This document shows, piece by piece, positions 24,261 through 32,756 of a DNA stretch of 64,000 nucleotides (positions are counted from its first letter, which is position 1; every line of letters starts with the position of its first letter). The notes below the pieces were generated by a model. The model had not been told where the DNA came from and did no database searches. It saw nothing but the letters and a program-made list of their open reading frames with translations. A program made the position numbers and the translations under genes. Origin of the DNA: DASSKP01 sp035695045 (GTDB taxonomy: Bacteria; Actinomycetota; Actinomycetes; JAFAQI01); NCBI GenBank assembly GCA_035695045.1, contig DASSEX010000027.1, forward strand, positions 1 to 64,000. The letters run 5' to 3'.

Positions 24261-24538
24261 CCGACGGCGACGTCCGGCTGACCGCGTGGGTGCGCGGGCG
24301 CGTCCAGGGCGTCGGCATGCGGTGGTGGATTCGATCCAGGGCGCTCGAGCTCGGCCTGGCCGGCTGGGCGGCCAACCTCGACGACGGCAGGGTCGAGGTG
24401 GTCGCCGAAGGCCCGCGCGATGCGTGCGAGCGGCTCCTCGACCTGCTGGGCGGCGGCGGGTCTCCCGGGCGTGTCGCCGGCGTGACGGAGCGGTGGTCGG
24501 AGGCGCGCGGCGTCGCCGCCGGTTTTGCGGAGAAGTGA
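24254..24538 (+). CDS. acyP: Acylphosphatase
   Basis: 94 residues. Hydrolyses acyl phosphates such as acetyl phosphate or PlsX products. The active-site loop is GRVQGVGMRWW with the catalytic Arg, and the Asn is in GWAANLDDGRVEVVAEG. ATG 24254 overlaps the mutM stop by seven bases. Its place between mutM and smc is conserved in actinobacteria. Confidence 0.92.
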   Translation: MVTDGDVRLTAWVRGRVQGVGMRWWIRSRALELGLAGWAANLDDGRVEVVAEGPRDACERLLDLLGGGGSPGRVAGVTERWSEARGVAAGFAEK

Positions 24539-24548
24539 CCGTTATGCC

Positions 24549-24565
24549 TGAGCCGGGTGGGCTCA
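24549..24565 (+). terminator. Weak hairpin after acylphosphatase
   Basis: TGAGCC (24549-24554) pairs with GGCTCA (24560-24565) around a five-base loop, ten bases after the stop. Only six base pairs and no U-tract, so termination is uncertain. Confidence 0.35.
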
Positions 24566-24593
24566 AGATCGTGACCTGATCGTAACCAGGGCC

Positions 24594-24622
24594 TTGACCG
24601 TTCGTTGCTGACGTCGGACACT
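24594..24622 (+). promoter_or_regulatory. Promoter of the small coiled-coil gene
   Basis: TTGACC (24594-24599) and GACACT (24617-24622) are spaced by 17 bases in the 176-base gap after acylphosphatase. The -35 is close to consensus. The transcript would have a leader of about 85 bases. Confidence 0.5.
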
Positions 24623-24714
24623 GGTCGCACCGCGTCTCCCCATCCATCGCCACAGCGAGCCGGGCCGACGCACGCCGCGACCGCGGCTCTCGAATTCCGT
24701 GGAGGATGCCCACG

Positions 24715-24933
24715 ATGGCAAAGGCACTGTTCGGTCATGTTGGTGTGGGACCGGACGTGCGGGTCCTGGCTGAGATGCGGCGCCTTCGCGACCGCGTCCG
24801 CGAGCTCGAGCACGAGGTAGCTCGGCTGGAGGCGGCCAACGCCGCGCTCCGCCACGGCCTGCAGGTCGACGACGACATGCTCTCGCTGTCCGTTCCGGAC
24901 AGCATCGCGGAGCAGGAGCCGGCGCTCACCTGA
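24715..24933 (+). CDS. Small coiled-coil protein upstream of smc
   Basis: 72 residues, MAKALFGHVGVGPDVRVLAEMRRLRDRV..., with a predicted coiled coil at about residues 20-47 (heptads ending LEAANAALRHG) and an acidic tail. The start is ATG 24715, with GGAGG nine bases upstream; ATG 24706 abuts that site and is unlikely. No assigned function. Own promoter upstream and strong terminator downstream make it a monocistronic unit. Confidence 0.7.
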   Translation: MAKALFGHVGVGPDVRVLAEMRRLRDRVRELEHEVARLEAANAALRHGLQVDDDMLSLSVPDSIAEQEPALT

Positions 24934-24954
24934 GCCGCCGCACCACGATCCGCC

Positions 24955-24980
24955 AGGGGCGCTACGGCGCCCCTTTTTCT
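24955..24980 (+). terminator. Rho-independent terminator
   Basis: AGGGGCGC (24955-24962) and GCGCCCCT (24967-24974) form a perfect 8-bp stem with loop TACG, followed by TTTTTCTT overlapping its end. This is the most canonical intrinsic terminator in the window; it isolates smc from the small gene upstream. Confidence 0.9.
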
Positions 24981-25085
24981 TGCGCTCGTCGCGCCTTCGG
25001 CGCGTTACCTGCGCTCGGGTCGCGGGTCGGTTAGCGTGGCTGTGGCCTTCCCCGCCGACCCCCTCTCCTCGCGGAGCGCCCGGCC

Positions 25086-28000
25086 GTGCATCTGAAGAGC
25101 CTCACATTGCGAGGCTTCAAGTCCTTCGCGTCCTCGACGACCCTGCGCTTCGAGCCCGGGATCACGTGCGTGGTCGGTCCCAACGGCTCCGGGAAGTCCA
25201 ACGTCGTCGACGCCATCTCCTGGGTCCTGGGGGAGCAGGGCGCCAAGTCGCTGCGCGGCGGCAAGATGGAGGACGTCATCTTCGCCGGCACCGCGGGCCG
25301 GCCACCCCTCGGCCGCGCCGAGGTCGTCCTCACGATCGACAACTCCGACGGCGCCCTGCCGATCGACTACACCGAGGTCACGATCTCGCGGATCATGTTC
25401 CGCAACGGCGGCTCGGAGTACGCCATCAACGGCACGCCCTGCCGGCTGCTCGACGTGCAGGAGCTGCTGTCCGACTCGGGCATCGGCCGCGAGATGCACG
25501 TGATCGTGGGCCAGGGCCAGCTCGACGCGGTGCTGCACGCTGCGCCGGAGGATCGCCGGGCGTTCATCGAGGAAGCGGCCGGTGTTCTCAAGCACCGCAA
25601 GCGCAAGGAGAAGGCGCTTCGCAAGCTCGAGGCGATGCAGACCAACCTCAACCGGCTGCAGGACCTCACGGCCGAGCTGCGGCGGCAGCTGAAGCCGCTG
25701 GGTCAGCAGGCGGAGGTGGCTCGCCGTGCCGCCGTCGTCCAGGCCGACCTGCGCGACTCGAAGCTGCGTCTGCTCGCCGACGACCTGCTGGCGCTCCGCT
25801 CGACGCTCGAGGCCGAGGTCGCGGACGAGACCGCGCTGCTCGCGCGCCGGGCCGAGGTGGAGCAGCTGCTCAGCGAGGCCCAGCGCCGCGAGGCGGACCT
25901 CGAAGCCGCGGTCGCGGCCGAGACGCCGCGCGTGTCGAAGGCGCAGGAGACGTGGTACCGCCTGGCCGGGTTGCGCGAGCGCTTCCGCGGGACCGCGTCG
26001 CTCGCCGCCGAACGGCAGCGCAACGTCGCCGAGGTCGAAGCCGATGAGCTCGTGCCGGGCCGCGACCCTGACGTGCTGGAGGCGGAGGCCGCCGAGGTAC
26101 GCCGCGAGGAGCGGGAGGTCGTCGAGCGGCTGGAAGCCGACCGGGCCGCCCTGGCAGCGGCCGCCGCGGAGCGGCAGCGCCTCGAGGCCGAGCTGGCCGA
26201 CGAGGACCGCCGGCTGGCCGAGCTGCAGCGAGCCATCGCCGACCGGCGCGAAGGGCTCGTCCGCCTCCGCGGTGAGGTGACAGCTCTTCGCACTCGTTCC
26301 GCCGCGGCCGACGACGAGATCGGCCGGTTGACCGTGGCCCTGGACGCGGCCCGGGCGCGTGCGGCGACCGCACAGGCGGAGTTCGCGGCCGTCGAGTCGG
26401 AGGTCGCGGGACTCGACGCGGGGGAGGTCGACCTCGACACTCGCTACGAGACCGCTGCGGCGACCCTCGCCGAGGCAGAGGAGCGCCTGGCGTCGCTCCA
26501 GACCGAGGAGCGCGAGATCGAGCGCCAGCGGGCGGCGGCGGCGGCCCGCCGCGACGCACTCGCGCTCGGCCTGGCCCGCAAGGACGGGCACAGTGCGCTG
26601 CTCGCCGCGGCGGACCGGTTGCCGGGAGTCCTCGGCTCGGTGGCCGAGGTCGTCCGCGTTGACGCGGGCTGGGAGTCGGCCGTCGCGGCCGCCCTGGGCG
26701 CCGCGGCCGACGCGGTCGCGGTCGCGACTCTGGCGGACGCGGCGGCCGCCCTCGCCCTGCTGCGCGCGGACGACGCCGGTCGCGCGGGAGTGGTCGTCGG
26801 TGGGGCGTCGTACGACGACAGCGGCCCGTGGCCCCCGCTGCCCGACTGGGCCGTGGCCGCAGGCGCGCGCTACGCCGTCGACGTGCTCACCGCCCCCGAG
26901 GCGCTCCGCCCCGCGCTGGCGCGGCTGCTCGAGCGGGTGGTCGTCGTCGGTGACCTCGACCTGGCGCGCCGCCTCGTCGACACCGAGCCGAACGTGCGCG
27001 CCGCGACCGCCGATGGAGACGTGCTCGGCGCCGCCTGGGCGGTCGGCGGCAGCGGCGGAGCCCCCAGCCTGCTGGAGGTTCGTGCCGCCTACGAGGAGGC
27101 GGAGCAGGCGTTCAACGATCTGGGCCACCGCGCAGATCGTGTTCGGTTCGCGCTGTCGGCCGCGGCCGAGGAAGCCGCGGCCGCACAGCAGAGCGTCGAC
27201 GACGCGCTGACCGCCCTGCACGAGTCCGATGCACGGCTCGCGGCGATCGCGGAGCGGCTCGGGCAGCTCGGCACCTCGGCGCGGGCGGCGACCGGTGAGG
27301 CAGATCGACTGGAGCGCGCCGTCCAAGGAGCGCATGAAGCTCGCGAGCGAGACCTGGCGGGGCTGGCCGCACTCGAAGAGCGGCTCGCCGCCGCCGAGGC
27401 CGCGCCCGCTGTCGACGAGCCCGATGCGGCGGAGCGCGAGCGGCTCGCCGGCCTGGTGACCGCGGCCCGGGCCAGCGAGGTGGAGGCGAGGCTCGGCGTC
27501 CGCACGGGCGAGGAGCGGAGTCAGGCGCTCAGCACCCGCGCAGGCGGGCTCGAGGCAGCCGCGGCAGCCGAGCGACAGGCACGGGAGCGGGCCGCACGGG
27601 CTCGTGAGCGTCGGGCCCGGCAGGCGGTCACGGCCGCGGCGGTGCTCGTGGTCGCCCGGGAGGCGCTCGAACGGATCGAACGTTCGCTTGCTCTCGCCGC
27701 CGCCGAGCGGACCGCCGCCGAGGAAGCGCGCACGGTCCTGGAGGGCGAGATGCTCTCCGTGCGGGGCCGGGCGAGAGAGCTCGCCGGCGAGCTCGAAGTC
27801 CTGACGGGCGCGGTTCATCGCGACGAGGTCGCGCGGGCCGAGCAGCGGCTGCGCATCGAGCAGCTCGAGCAGCGCGCGGCCGAGGAGTTCGGCATCGACC
27901 CGCAGACCTTGCTGGTGGAGTACGGCCCTGACACGCTCGTGCCGCCGGCCGCAGACGCCGGCGACGATGCCGAGCCGGTCCCGTTCGACCGCGAGCAGCA

Positions 28001-28649
28001 GGAGAAGCGTTTGCGCGCCGCGGAGCGCGCGCTTGCGCTGCTCGGCAAGATCAACCCGCTCGCCCTCGAGGAGTTCGCCGCCCTGGAGGAGCGGCACAAG
28101 TTCCTCTCCGACCAGCTCGAGGACCTCAAGGCCTCGCGCCGAGACCTGCTCACCGTCGTCAAGGACGTCGACGATCGGGTCGAGCAGATCTTCCGGTCGG
28201 CGTACGAGGACGTGGAGCGCGAGTTCGAGAAGGTCTTCTCGGTGCTGTTCCCGGGCGGCGACGGCCGGCTCGTGCTCACCGACCCCGACAACTGGCTGGA
28301 GACCGGGGTCGAGGTGGAGGCCCGGCCTCCCGGCAAGAAGGTCAAGCGGCTGTCACTGCTCTCCGGTGGTGAGCGCTCGCTGACGGCGGTGGCGTTCCTC
28401 GTTGCGATCTTCCGCGCCCGGCCCTCGCCGTTCTACGTGCTGGACGAGGTCGAGGCGGCGCTTGACGATCGCAACCTGTCGCGGCTCGTCGACCTGCTGG
28501 CCGATCTCAAGGCGACGTCGCAGCTGATCATCATCACGCACCAGAAGCGCACGATGGAGGTCGCCGACTCCCTGTACGGCGTCTCGATGCGGGGCGACGG
28601 CATCACGCAGGTGATCAGCCAGCGCCTGCGCGAGCACGAGCCCGCATAA
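25086..28649 (+). CDS. smc: Chromosome segregation ATPase SMC
   Basis: Condensin ATPase that organises and segregates the chromosome with ScpA/ScpB. 1187 residues: N-terminal head with Walker A GPNGSGKSN (31-39), first coiled coil to about residue 500, hinge (about 505-640, VLGSVAEVVRVDAGWESAVAAALG), second coiled coil, and C-terminal head with the signature LSGGERSLTAVAF and Walker B FYVLDEVEAALDD. GTG 25086. Standard length. The strand opposite is open for over 1000 codons, a composition effect. Confidence 0.98.
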   Translation: MHLKSLTLRGFKSFASSTTLRFEPGITCVVGPNGSGKSNVVDAISWVLGEQGAKSLRGGKMEDVIFAGTAGRPPLGRAEVVLTIDNSDGALPIDYTEVTISRIMFRNGGSEYAINGTPCRLLDVQELLSDSGIGREMHVIVGQGQLDAVLHAAPEDRRAFIEEAAGVLKHRKRKEKALRKLEAMQTNLNRLQDLTAELRRQLKPLGQQAEVARRAAVVQADLRDSKLRLLADDLLALRSTLEAEVADETALLARRAEVEQLLSEAQRREADLEAAVAAETPRVSKAQETWYRLAGLRERFRGTASLAAERQRNVAEVEADELVPGRDPDVLEAEAAEVRREEREVVERLEADRAALAAAAAERQRLEAELADEDRRLAELQRAIADRREGLVRLRGEVTALRTRSAAADDEIGRLTVALDAARARAATAQAEFAAVESEVAGLDAGEVDLDTRYETAAATLAEAEERLASLQTEEREIERQRAAAAARRDALALGLARKDGHSALLAAADRLPGVLGSVAEVVRVDAGWESAVAAALGAAADAVAVATLADAAAALALLRADDAGRAGVVVGGASYDDSGPWPPLPDWAVAAGARYAVDVLTAPEALRPALARLLERVVVVGDLDLARRLVDTEPNVRAATADGDVLGAAWAVGGSGGAPSLLEVRAAYEEAEQAFNDLGHRADRVRFALSAAAEEAAAAQQSVDDALTALHESDARLAAIAERLGQLGTSARAATGEADRLERAVQGAHEARERDLAGLAALEERLAAAEAAPAVDEPDAAERERLAGLVTAARASEVEARLGVRTGEERSQALSTRAGGLEAAAAAERQARERAARARERRARQAVTAAAVLVVAREALERIERSLALAAAERTAAEEARTVLEGEMLSVRGRARELAGELEVLTGAVHRDEVARAEQRLRIEQLEQRAAEEFGIDPQTLLVEYGPDTLVPPAADAGDDAEPVPFDREQQEKRLRAAERALALLGKINPLALEEFAALEERHKFLSDQLEDLKASRRDLLTVVKDVDDRVEQIFRSAYEDVEREFEKVFSVLFPGGDGRLVLTDPDNWLETGVEVEARPPGKKVKRLSLLSGGERSLTAVAFLVAIFRARPSPFYVLDEVEAALDDRNLSRLVDLLADLKATSQLIIITHQKRTMEVADSLYGVSMRGDGITQVISQRLREHEPA

Positions 28650-28688
28650 GCAGATCGCCCCCGCGCAGCATCGGTAGCCTCGGATGTC

Positions 28689-29852
28689 GTGGAATTCGTG
28701 ATCCTCGGCGTCGTCCTGGCGCTTTTCGTTGTCGCAGCCGTCGTGGCGCTCGTCAAGGCGCCGACCCGCCGGCAGGTCCCCCCGTCGGGCCAGTCGCCGA
28801 CGGTGGAGGTGCCACCGTCCACGGAGATGGCCGCTCCGCCGGAGGTCGCCGAGCGTGAGGCGGCGGCCGTCGCCGAGCAGCAGATCGTCGTTCCGGATCT
28901 CGACGTTCCGCCGCCGTCCGCGGGCCGCCTGGTGCGGCTGCGCTCGCGGCTGGCGCGCTCGCAGACGACGTTCGGTCGGGGGCTGCTCACCCTGCTGTCG
29001 CGCGACACGATCGACGACGACACCTGGGAAGAGGTCGAGGACACGCTGCTCACGGCCGACGTCGGGGTCGCCGCTACCCGGCAGATCGTCGAGGCGCTAC
29101 GCACGCAAGTGAAGGTCATGGGCGCCCGGTCACCGGACCAGGTCCGCACCATGCTGCGTGACCAGCTGCTCGTCGCGGTCGGAGACGATGCCGAGCGGGG
29201 CTTGCGCACCGGCCCCCACGACGGCCGCCCCGCGGTCGTGCTCATGGTCGGGGTGAACGGAACCGGCAAGACGACGACGTGCGGCAAGCTCGCGCGCGCC
29301 CTCGTCGGCGACGGACGCAGCGTCCTTCTCGGTGCGGCCGACACGTTCCGCGCTGCGGCCGCGGACCAGCTCGCCACCTGGGGTTCCCGTGTCGGCGCCG
29401 ACGTCGTACGCGGCGAGGAGGGAGCCGACCCCGCAAGCGTGGCCTTCGAAGCGGTCAAGTCAGGGGTCGACGGCAAGGTCGACGTGGTGCTCATCGACAC
29501 CGCGGGCCGGCTCCACACCAAGCAGGGCCTGATGGACGAGCTCGGCAAGGTCAAGCGCGTCGTCGAGCGTCAGGCCGCCGTCGACGAGGTGCTGCTCGTG
29601 CTCGACGCCACCACCGGCCAGAACGGCCTGATCCAGGCGCGGGTGTTCTCCGAGGTCGTCGACGTCACCGGCATCGTGTTGACGAAGCTCGACGGCACCG
29701 CAAAGGGTGGCATCGTGATCGCCGTTCAGCGTGAGCTCAACGTCCCCGTCAAGCTCGTCGGACTGGGCGAAGGCCCCGACGATCTCGCGCCATTCGAGCC
29801 AGAGGTATTCGTCGACGCACTGCTCGGCGAAGCAACGGAGGTGACCGCATGA
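28689..29852 (+). CDS. ftsY: Signal recognition particle receptor FtsY
   Basis: Membrane receptor for SRP-ribosome complexes; GTPase partner of Ffh. 387 residues. The N-terminal helix EFVILGVVLALFVVAAVVAL is a membrane anchor, followed by an acidic/Pro-rich linker and the NG domain: GVNGTGKTTTCGKLA (about 188), DTAGRLHTK, TKLDGTAKGG and GLGEGPDDLAPF. GTG 28689 is preceded eight bases earlier by TAGCCT (28675-28680), a possible -10 of a leaderless transcript. Confidence 0.97.
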   Translation: MEFVILGVVLALFVVAAVVALVKAPTRRQVPPSGQSPTVEVPPSTEMAAPPEVAEREAAAVAEQQIVVPDLDVPPPSAGRLVRLRSRLARSQTTFGRGLLTLLSRDTIDDDTWEEVEDTLLTADVGVAATRQIVEALRTQVKVMGARSPDQVRTMLRDQLLVAVGDDAERGLRTGPHDGRPAVVLMVGVNGTGKTTTCGKLARALVGDGRSVLLGAADTFRAAAADQLATWGSRVGADVVRGEEGADPASVAFEAVKSGVDGKVDVVLIDTAGRLHTKQGLMDELGKVKRVVERQAAVDEVLLVLDATTGQNGLIQARVFSEVVDVTGIVLTKLDGTAKGGIVIAVQRELNVPVKLVGLGEGPDDLAPFEPEVFVDALLGEATEVTA

Positions 29853-30850
29853 CGGCCCGCTGGACGTCCGCCCTTGCATGTTTCGTACTCGCCGTCGCGG
29901 GCCTCGTCGCTGCGCCGGAAGCCGACGCAGCCGAGACCTACACCGTGACCGTTCACATCACCGCGAGCCCGTCCGCGCACGTCGGTGCGACGCTCACCGT
30001 GTCCGGGTCGGTGACCAACGGCAGCGGCGGGGTCGCTGCCGCCACACTCACGATCAAGCGGACGGACGAACGCACCGGTGCGACGGAGACGCTGGCTCCC
30101 ATGATGACCGGCGCAGACGGGTCGTTCAGCGCTCCCGATCCACAGCCTGCCGTGTGGGGCTACGAGTCCTACGACGTGACGGCGTCCGACACCAACGGCA
30201 GTGGTGCCGGACACAGCTCACTGTGGATCAGCCGCTACTCCACGACTCTGACGATCACGAGTACGAGGAGTGTCGTTTCGGCGGGCTCGCTGGCGCACGT
30301 CACCGCCCACCTCGGTACGACGGACACCAACCGCACCGTGACCATCTATGCGCGGCCTTATCGGCGTGACCGCACCCAGATCCGCAGCGGCGCCGTCGAC
30401 GCGACGAACGGCGATCTGTCGGCGACGTACACGATGGAACGACGGACACGCTTCATCGCCTACTTCGCAGGGGACCAGAAGTACCGCCCGGCGAGTGCCT
30501 ATGTCGTGGTCCTCGCTCGCGCAGTCGTCCACGAGCATCTGCGGGGCGGGTACGCGACCTCAGGCAAGTACCGGCTCTACCACTCGGGCGCGAACCCCGT
30601 GCTGGCGGTGCACATGTTGCCTGAGCTCGACGGCGTCTGCCTCGAGTTCCTTGCCCAGCGCTACTACAACGGAGCCTGGCATCGCGACGCGGTGGGCTGC
30701 GTACGCACCGATGTCTACGGCAGGGCCATCGGCGTCCTGACCGGGGACCACCACCTCTACAGTCCCTACCGCGCCCGCGCGCGGTGGGGCGGGTCGGCTG
30801 CGGTGCTTGCGCGCACGGGCGCCTGGCAGTACCTGAAGTTCCGGCCCTGA
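29849..30850 (+). CDS. Secreted Ig-like domain protein, function unknown
   Basis: 333 residues. Signal peptide at residues 1-28 (ALACFVLAVAGLVAAPEADA), then beta-rich repeats resembling bacterial Ig-like folds: VGATLTVSGSVTNGSGG with TADGSF-like strands (about 35-110), TLTITSTRSVVSAGSLAHV...FAGDQKYRPASA (about 125-225), and a C-terminal region with two cysteines (VCLEF, VGCVR). No catalytic motif seen. ATG 29849 overlaps the ftsY stop by four bases (ATGA), so translation is coupled to ftsY, an unusual partner. Ends 128 bases before amtB. Confidence 0.75.
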   Translation: MTARWTSALACFVLAVAGLVAAPEADAAETYTVTVHITASPSAHVGATLTVSGSVTNGSGGVAAATLTIKRTDERTGATETLAPMMTGADGSFSAPDPQPAVWGYESYDVTASDTNGSGAGHSSLWISRYSTTLTITSTRSVVSAGSLAHVTAHLGTTDTNRTVTIYARPYRRDRTQIRSGAVDATNGDLSATYTMERRTRFIAYFAGDQKYRPASAYVVVLARAVVHEHLRGGYATSGKYRLYHSGANPVLAVHMLPELDGVCLEFLAQRYYNGAWHRDAVGCVRTDVYGRAIGVLTGDHHLYSPYRARARWGGSAAVLARTGAWQYLKFRP

Positions 30851-30881
30851 GCGTGCCGACGACACAAAGCCGTAACACGAC

Positions 30882-30919
30882 GTGACCTCGCCGAAACGGT
30901 GGTGAGCCGCCGGCGAAAT
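30882..30919 (+). promoter_or_regulatory. GlnR-type operator upstream of amtB (four boxes)
   Basis: GTGAC (30882), GAAAC (30893), GAGCC (30904) and GAAAT (30915) lie exactly 11 bases apart, the a1-b1-a2-b2 layout of actinobacterial GlnR sites (GTnAC-n6-GAAAC repeated). The first two boxes match perfectly; the third is degenerate. A further GTAAC lies at 30872. The site is 60 bases before the amtB start, where GlnR activates ammonium-uptake operons under nitrogen limitation in Streptomyces and mycobacteria. Confidence 0.75.
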
Positions 30920-30978
30920 CTCTCCTGACCATCCTCTCTGCAACTGCGGCGACCGCCGCGTGGGAGGACAGGAGACCC

Positions 30979-32343
30979 ATGCACTTCAACCTCAACACCG
31001 TGGACACGGGCAATACCGCCTGGGTCCTTGCGAGCGCGGCCCTGGTGTTGCTGATGACGCCGGGTCTGGCGTTCTTCTACGGCGGCATGGTCCGTAGCAA
31101 GAACGTCCTCGGCATGCTCATGCAGAACTTCGTGACCATCGGCATCGTCGGCGTCGTCTGGGTGATGGTGGCCTACAGCCTCGCCTTCGGTGCCAACGGC
31201 TTCGGCGGGTTCGCCGGCAACCTGCACCAGTTCGGCCTGGGTCACATGAGCCAGCAGGTGGCGGGCTACCACGGCAGCCTCGCGCAGACGATCCCGCCGA
31301 TGGTCTTCATGGCCTTCCAGCTGATGTTCGCCATCATCACGCCGGCCCTGATCACCGGCGCGTCCGCAGACCGGCTGAAGTTCGGCGCCTTCGTGGTCTT
31401 CGTGACGGTCTGGATCGTCGCCGTCTACGCGCCCATCGCCCACTGGGTGTTCTCACCGGAGGGCTGGCTGTTCCAGAAGGGCGCGGAGGACTTCGCCGGT
31501 GGCACCGTCGTGCACGCGAACGCCGGCGCAGCGGGTCTCGCCCTCGCGATCGTCCTCGGCAAGCGACTCGGGTGGAAGAAGGACCCGATGCGGCCGCACA
31601 ACCTTCCGTTCACGCTTCTCGGCGCCGGCCTGCTGTGGTTCGGTTGGTTCGGCTTCAACGCCGGCTCAGCGCTGGGTGCGTCGAACCTCGCCGGCGTCGC
31701 GTTCGTCAACACCAACACCGCCACCTGCGCCGCGATGCTCGGCTGGCTGATCGTCGAGCGCATCCGCGACGGTCACCCGACGACGCTCGGTGCCGCCTCC
31801 GGCGCGGTCGCGGGTCTCGTCGCGATCACCCCTGCCGCCGGTTTCGTCAGTCCGGTCGGTGCCGTGATCCTCGGTCTCATCGCCGGCGCGGTCTGCGCGC
31901 TCGCGATCTCACTGAAGTACCGGCTGGGTTATGACGACGCCCTCGACGTCGTCGGCGTGCACCTCGTCGGCGGTGTTGTCGGAGCGCTCCTCATCGGCTT
32001 CCTCGGCAGCACCCGCGCCAGCGGCATCGGTCTGAACGGCGTGTTCTACGGCGGCGGCTGGCACCTGCTCAAGCTGCAGGCCATGGCGGTCGGTGCGGCG
32101 GTGGGCTACTCCTTCGTCGCGACCCTGGTCATCGCGAAGGTCCTCGACCTGGTGATGGGGCTGCGCCTCAGCCGCGACGAGGAGCAGGAAGGCATGGACA
32201 CGGTGCTGCACGCGGAGACGGCGTACGACTTCGGAGGGGTTGCGGCCGGCGGCTTCTCACCGACGCAGCGGGCCGCATCCGGAGGCCCACCCGTCGCTGC
32301 TTCGGCCGGTGGCATGGCGCGGACCGAAGGAGTGCAGGCATGA
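30979..32343 (+). CDS. amtB: Ammonium transporter Amt1 (canonical twin-His)
   Basis: Trimeric ammonium channel/transporter of the cytoplasmic membrane. 454 residues, eleven helices. AWVLASAALVLLMTPGLAFFYGGMVRSKN starts the family core (first helix). The pore has DFAGGTVVHANAG (Asp171, His179) and GVHLVGG (His328), i.e. the normal twin-His pair, plus FQLMFA for the phenylalanine gate. The cytosolic tail ends with a Gly/Ala-rich extension beyond HAETAYDFG. ATG 30979 follows GGAGGACAGGAG. It overlaps glnB by four bases, so transporter and PII regulator are coupled. Confidence 0.97.
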   Translation: MHFNLNTVDTGNTAWVLASAALVLLMTPGLAFFYGGMVRSKNVLGMLMQNFVTIGIVGVVWVMVAYSLAFGANGFGGFAGNLHQFGLGHMSQQVAGYHGSLAQTIPPMVFMAFQLMFAIITPALITGASADRLKFGAFVVFVTVWIVAVYAPIAHWVFSPEGWLFQKGAEDFAGGTVVHANAGAAGLALAIVLGKRLGWKKDPMRPHNLPFTLLGAGLLWFGWFGFNAGSALGASNLAGVAFVNTNTATCAAMLGWLIVERIRDGHPTTLGAASGAVAGLVAITPAAGFVSPVGAVILGLIAGAVCALAISLKYRLGYDDALDVVGVHLVGGVVGALLIGFLGSTRASGIGLNGVFYGGGWHLLKLQAMAVGAAVGYSFVATLVIAKVLDLVMGLRLSRDEEQEGMDTVLHAETAYDFGGVAAGGFSPTQRAASGGPPVAASAGGMARTEGVQA

Positions 32344-32678
32344 GGCTCGTCACGGCAGTCATCAAGCCGTTCAAGCTCGACGACGTGAAGAGCGCGCTGG
32401 AGAGCTTCGGCGTCCAGGGCCTCACGGTGAGCGAGGTCAGCGGCTACGGACGGCAGAAGGGACACACCGAGGTCTACCGCGGCGCGGAGTACACGGTGGA
32501 CTTCGTGCCCAAGGTCCGCCTGGACGTGGTCGTCGCCGATGACGACGCGCACGACGTCGTCGAGGTCATCACCAAGGCGGCGTCCACGGGGCAGATCGGT
32601 GACGGCAAGGTCTGGACCACTGCCGTCGACGAGCTGGTTCGCGTGCGAACGGGGGAGCGCGGCCCGGACGCACTCTGA
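32340..32678 (+). CDS. glnB: PII nitrogen-regulatory protein, first copy
   Basis: 112-residue trimeric sensor of 2-oxoglutarate and ATP/ADP. The T loop reads GRQKGHTEVYRGAEYTVDFVPK with Tyr46 and Tyr51, the latter the site modified by GlnD. The B-loop TGQIGDGKVW and C-terminal VRVRTGERGPDAL are conserved. ATG 32340 overlaps the amtB stop. In actinobacteria this protein is usually called GlnK or GlnB and is adenylylated rather than uridylylated. Confidence 0.97.
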   Translation: MRLVTAVIKPFKLDDVKSALESFGVQGLTVSEVSGYGRQKGHTEVYRGAEYTVDFVPKVRLDVVVADDDAHDVVEVITKAASTGQIGDGKVWTTAVDELVRVRTGERGPDAL

Positions 32679-32686
32679 GTCGACGG

Positions 32687-32734
32687 CCGACCGGCCGGGG
32701 ACGGGCCTGATCATGGCCGTCTCCGGCCGGTCGG
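32687..32734 (+). terminator. Long hairpin between glnB and the second amt gene
   Basis: CCGACCGGCCGG (32687-32698) pairs perfectly with CCGGCCGGTCGG (32723-32734). Inside, GACGGGCC and GGCCGTC continue the stem with one bulged G, leaving a TGATCAT loop. In all about 19 base pairs, nine bases after the glnB stop, with no U-tract. It probably terminates, attenuates or protects the first amtB-glnB transcript. Confidence 0.75.
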
Positions 32735-32744
32735 GTGTCGCTGG

Positions 32745-32750
32745 TAACTT
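32745..32750 (+). promoter_or_regulatory. -10 element for a leaderless second amt transcript
   Basis: TAACTT ends six bases before the GTG of the second amt gene and lies just beyond the intergenic hairpin. No good -35 is visible. The arrangement suggests separate initiation of the second amt-glnK pair. Confidence 0.4.
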
Positions 32751-32756
32751 CCGCGC

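Noticed and set aside
22485..24713. 742-codon minus-strand frame opposite rnc, mutM and acyP
   Set aside because: No motif found, and it covers four well-supported plus-strand genes.
25005..28097. 1030-codon open frame opposite smc
   Set aside because: The product is an Arg/Leu/Gly-rich shadow of the SMC coiled coil with no domain pattern. smc is certain on the plus strand.
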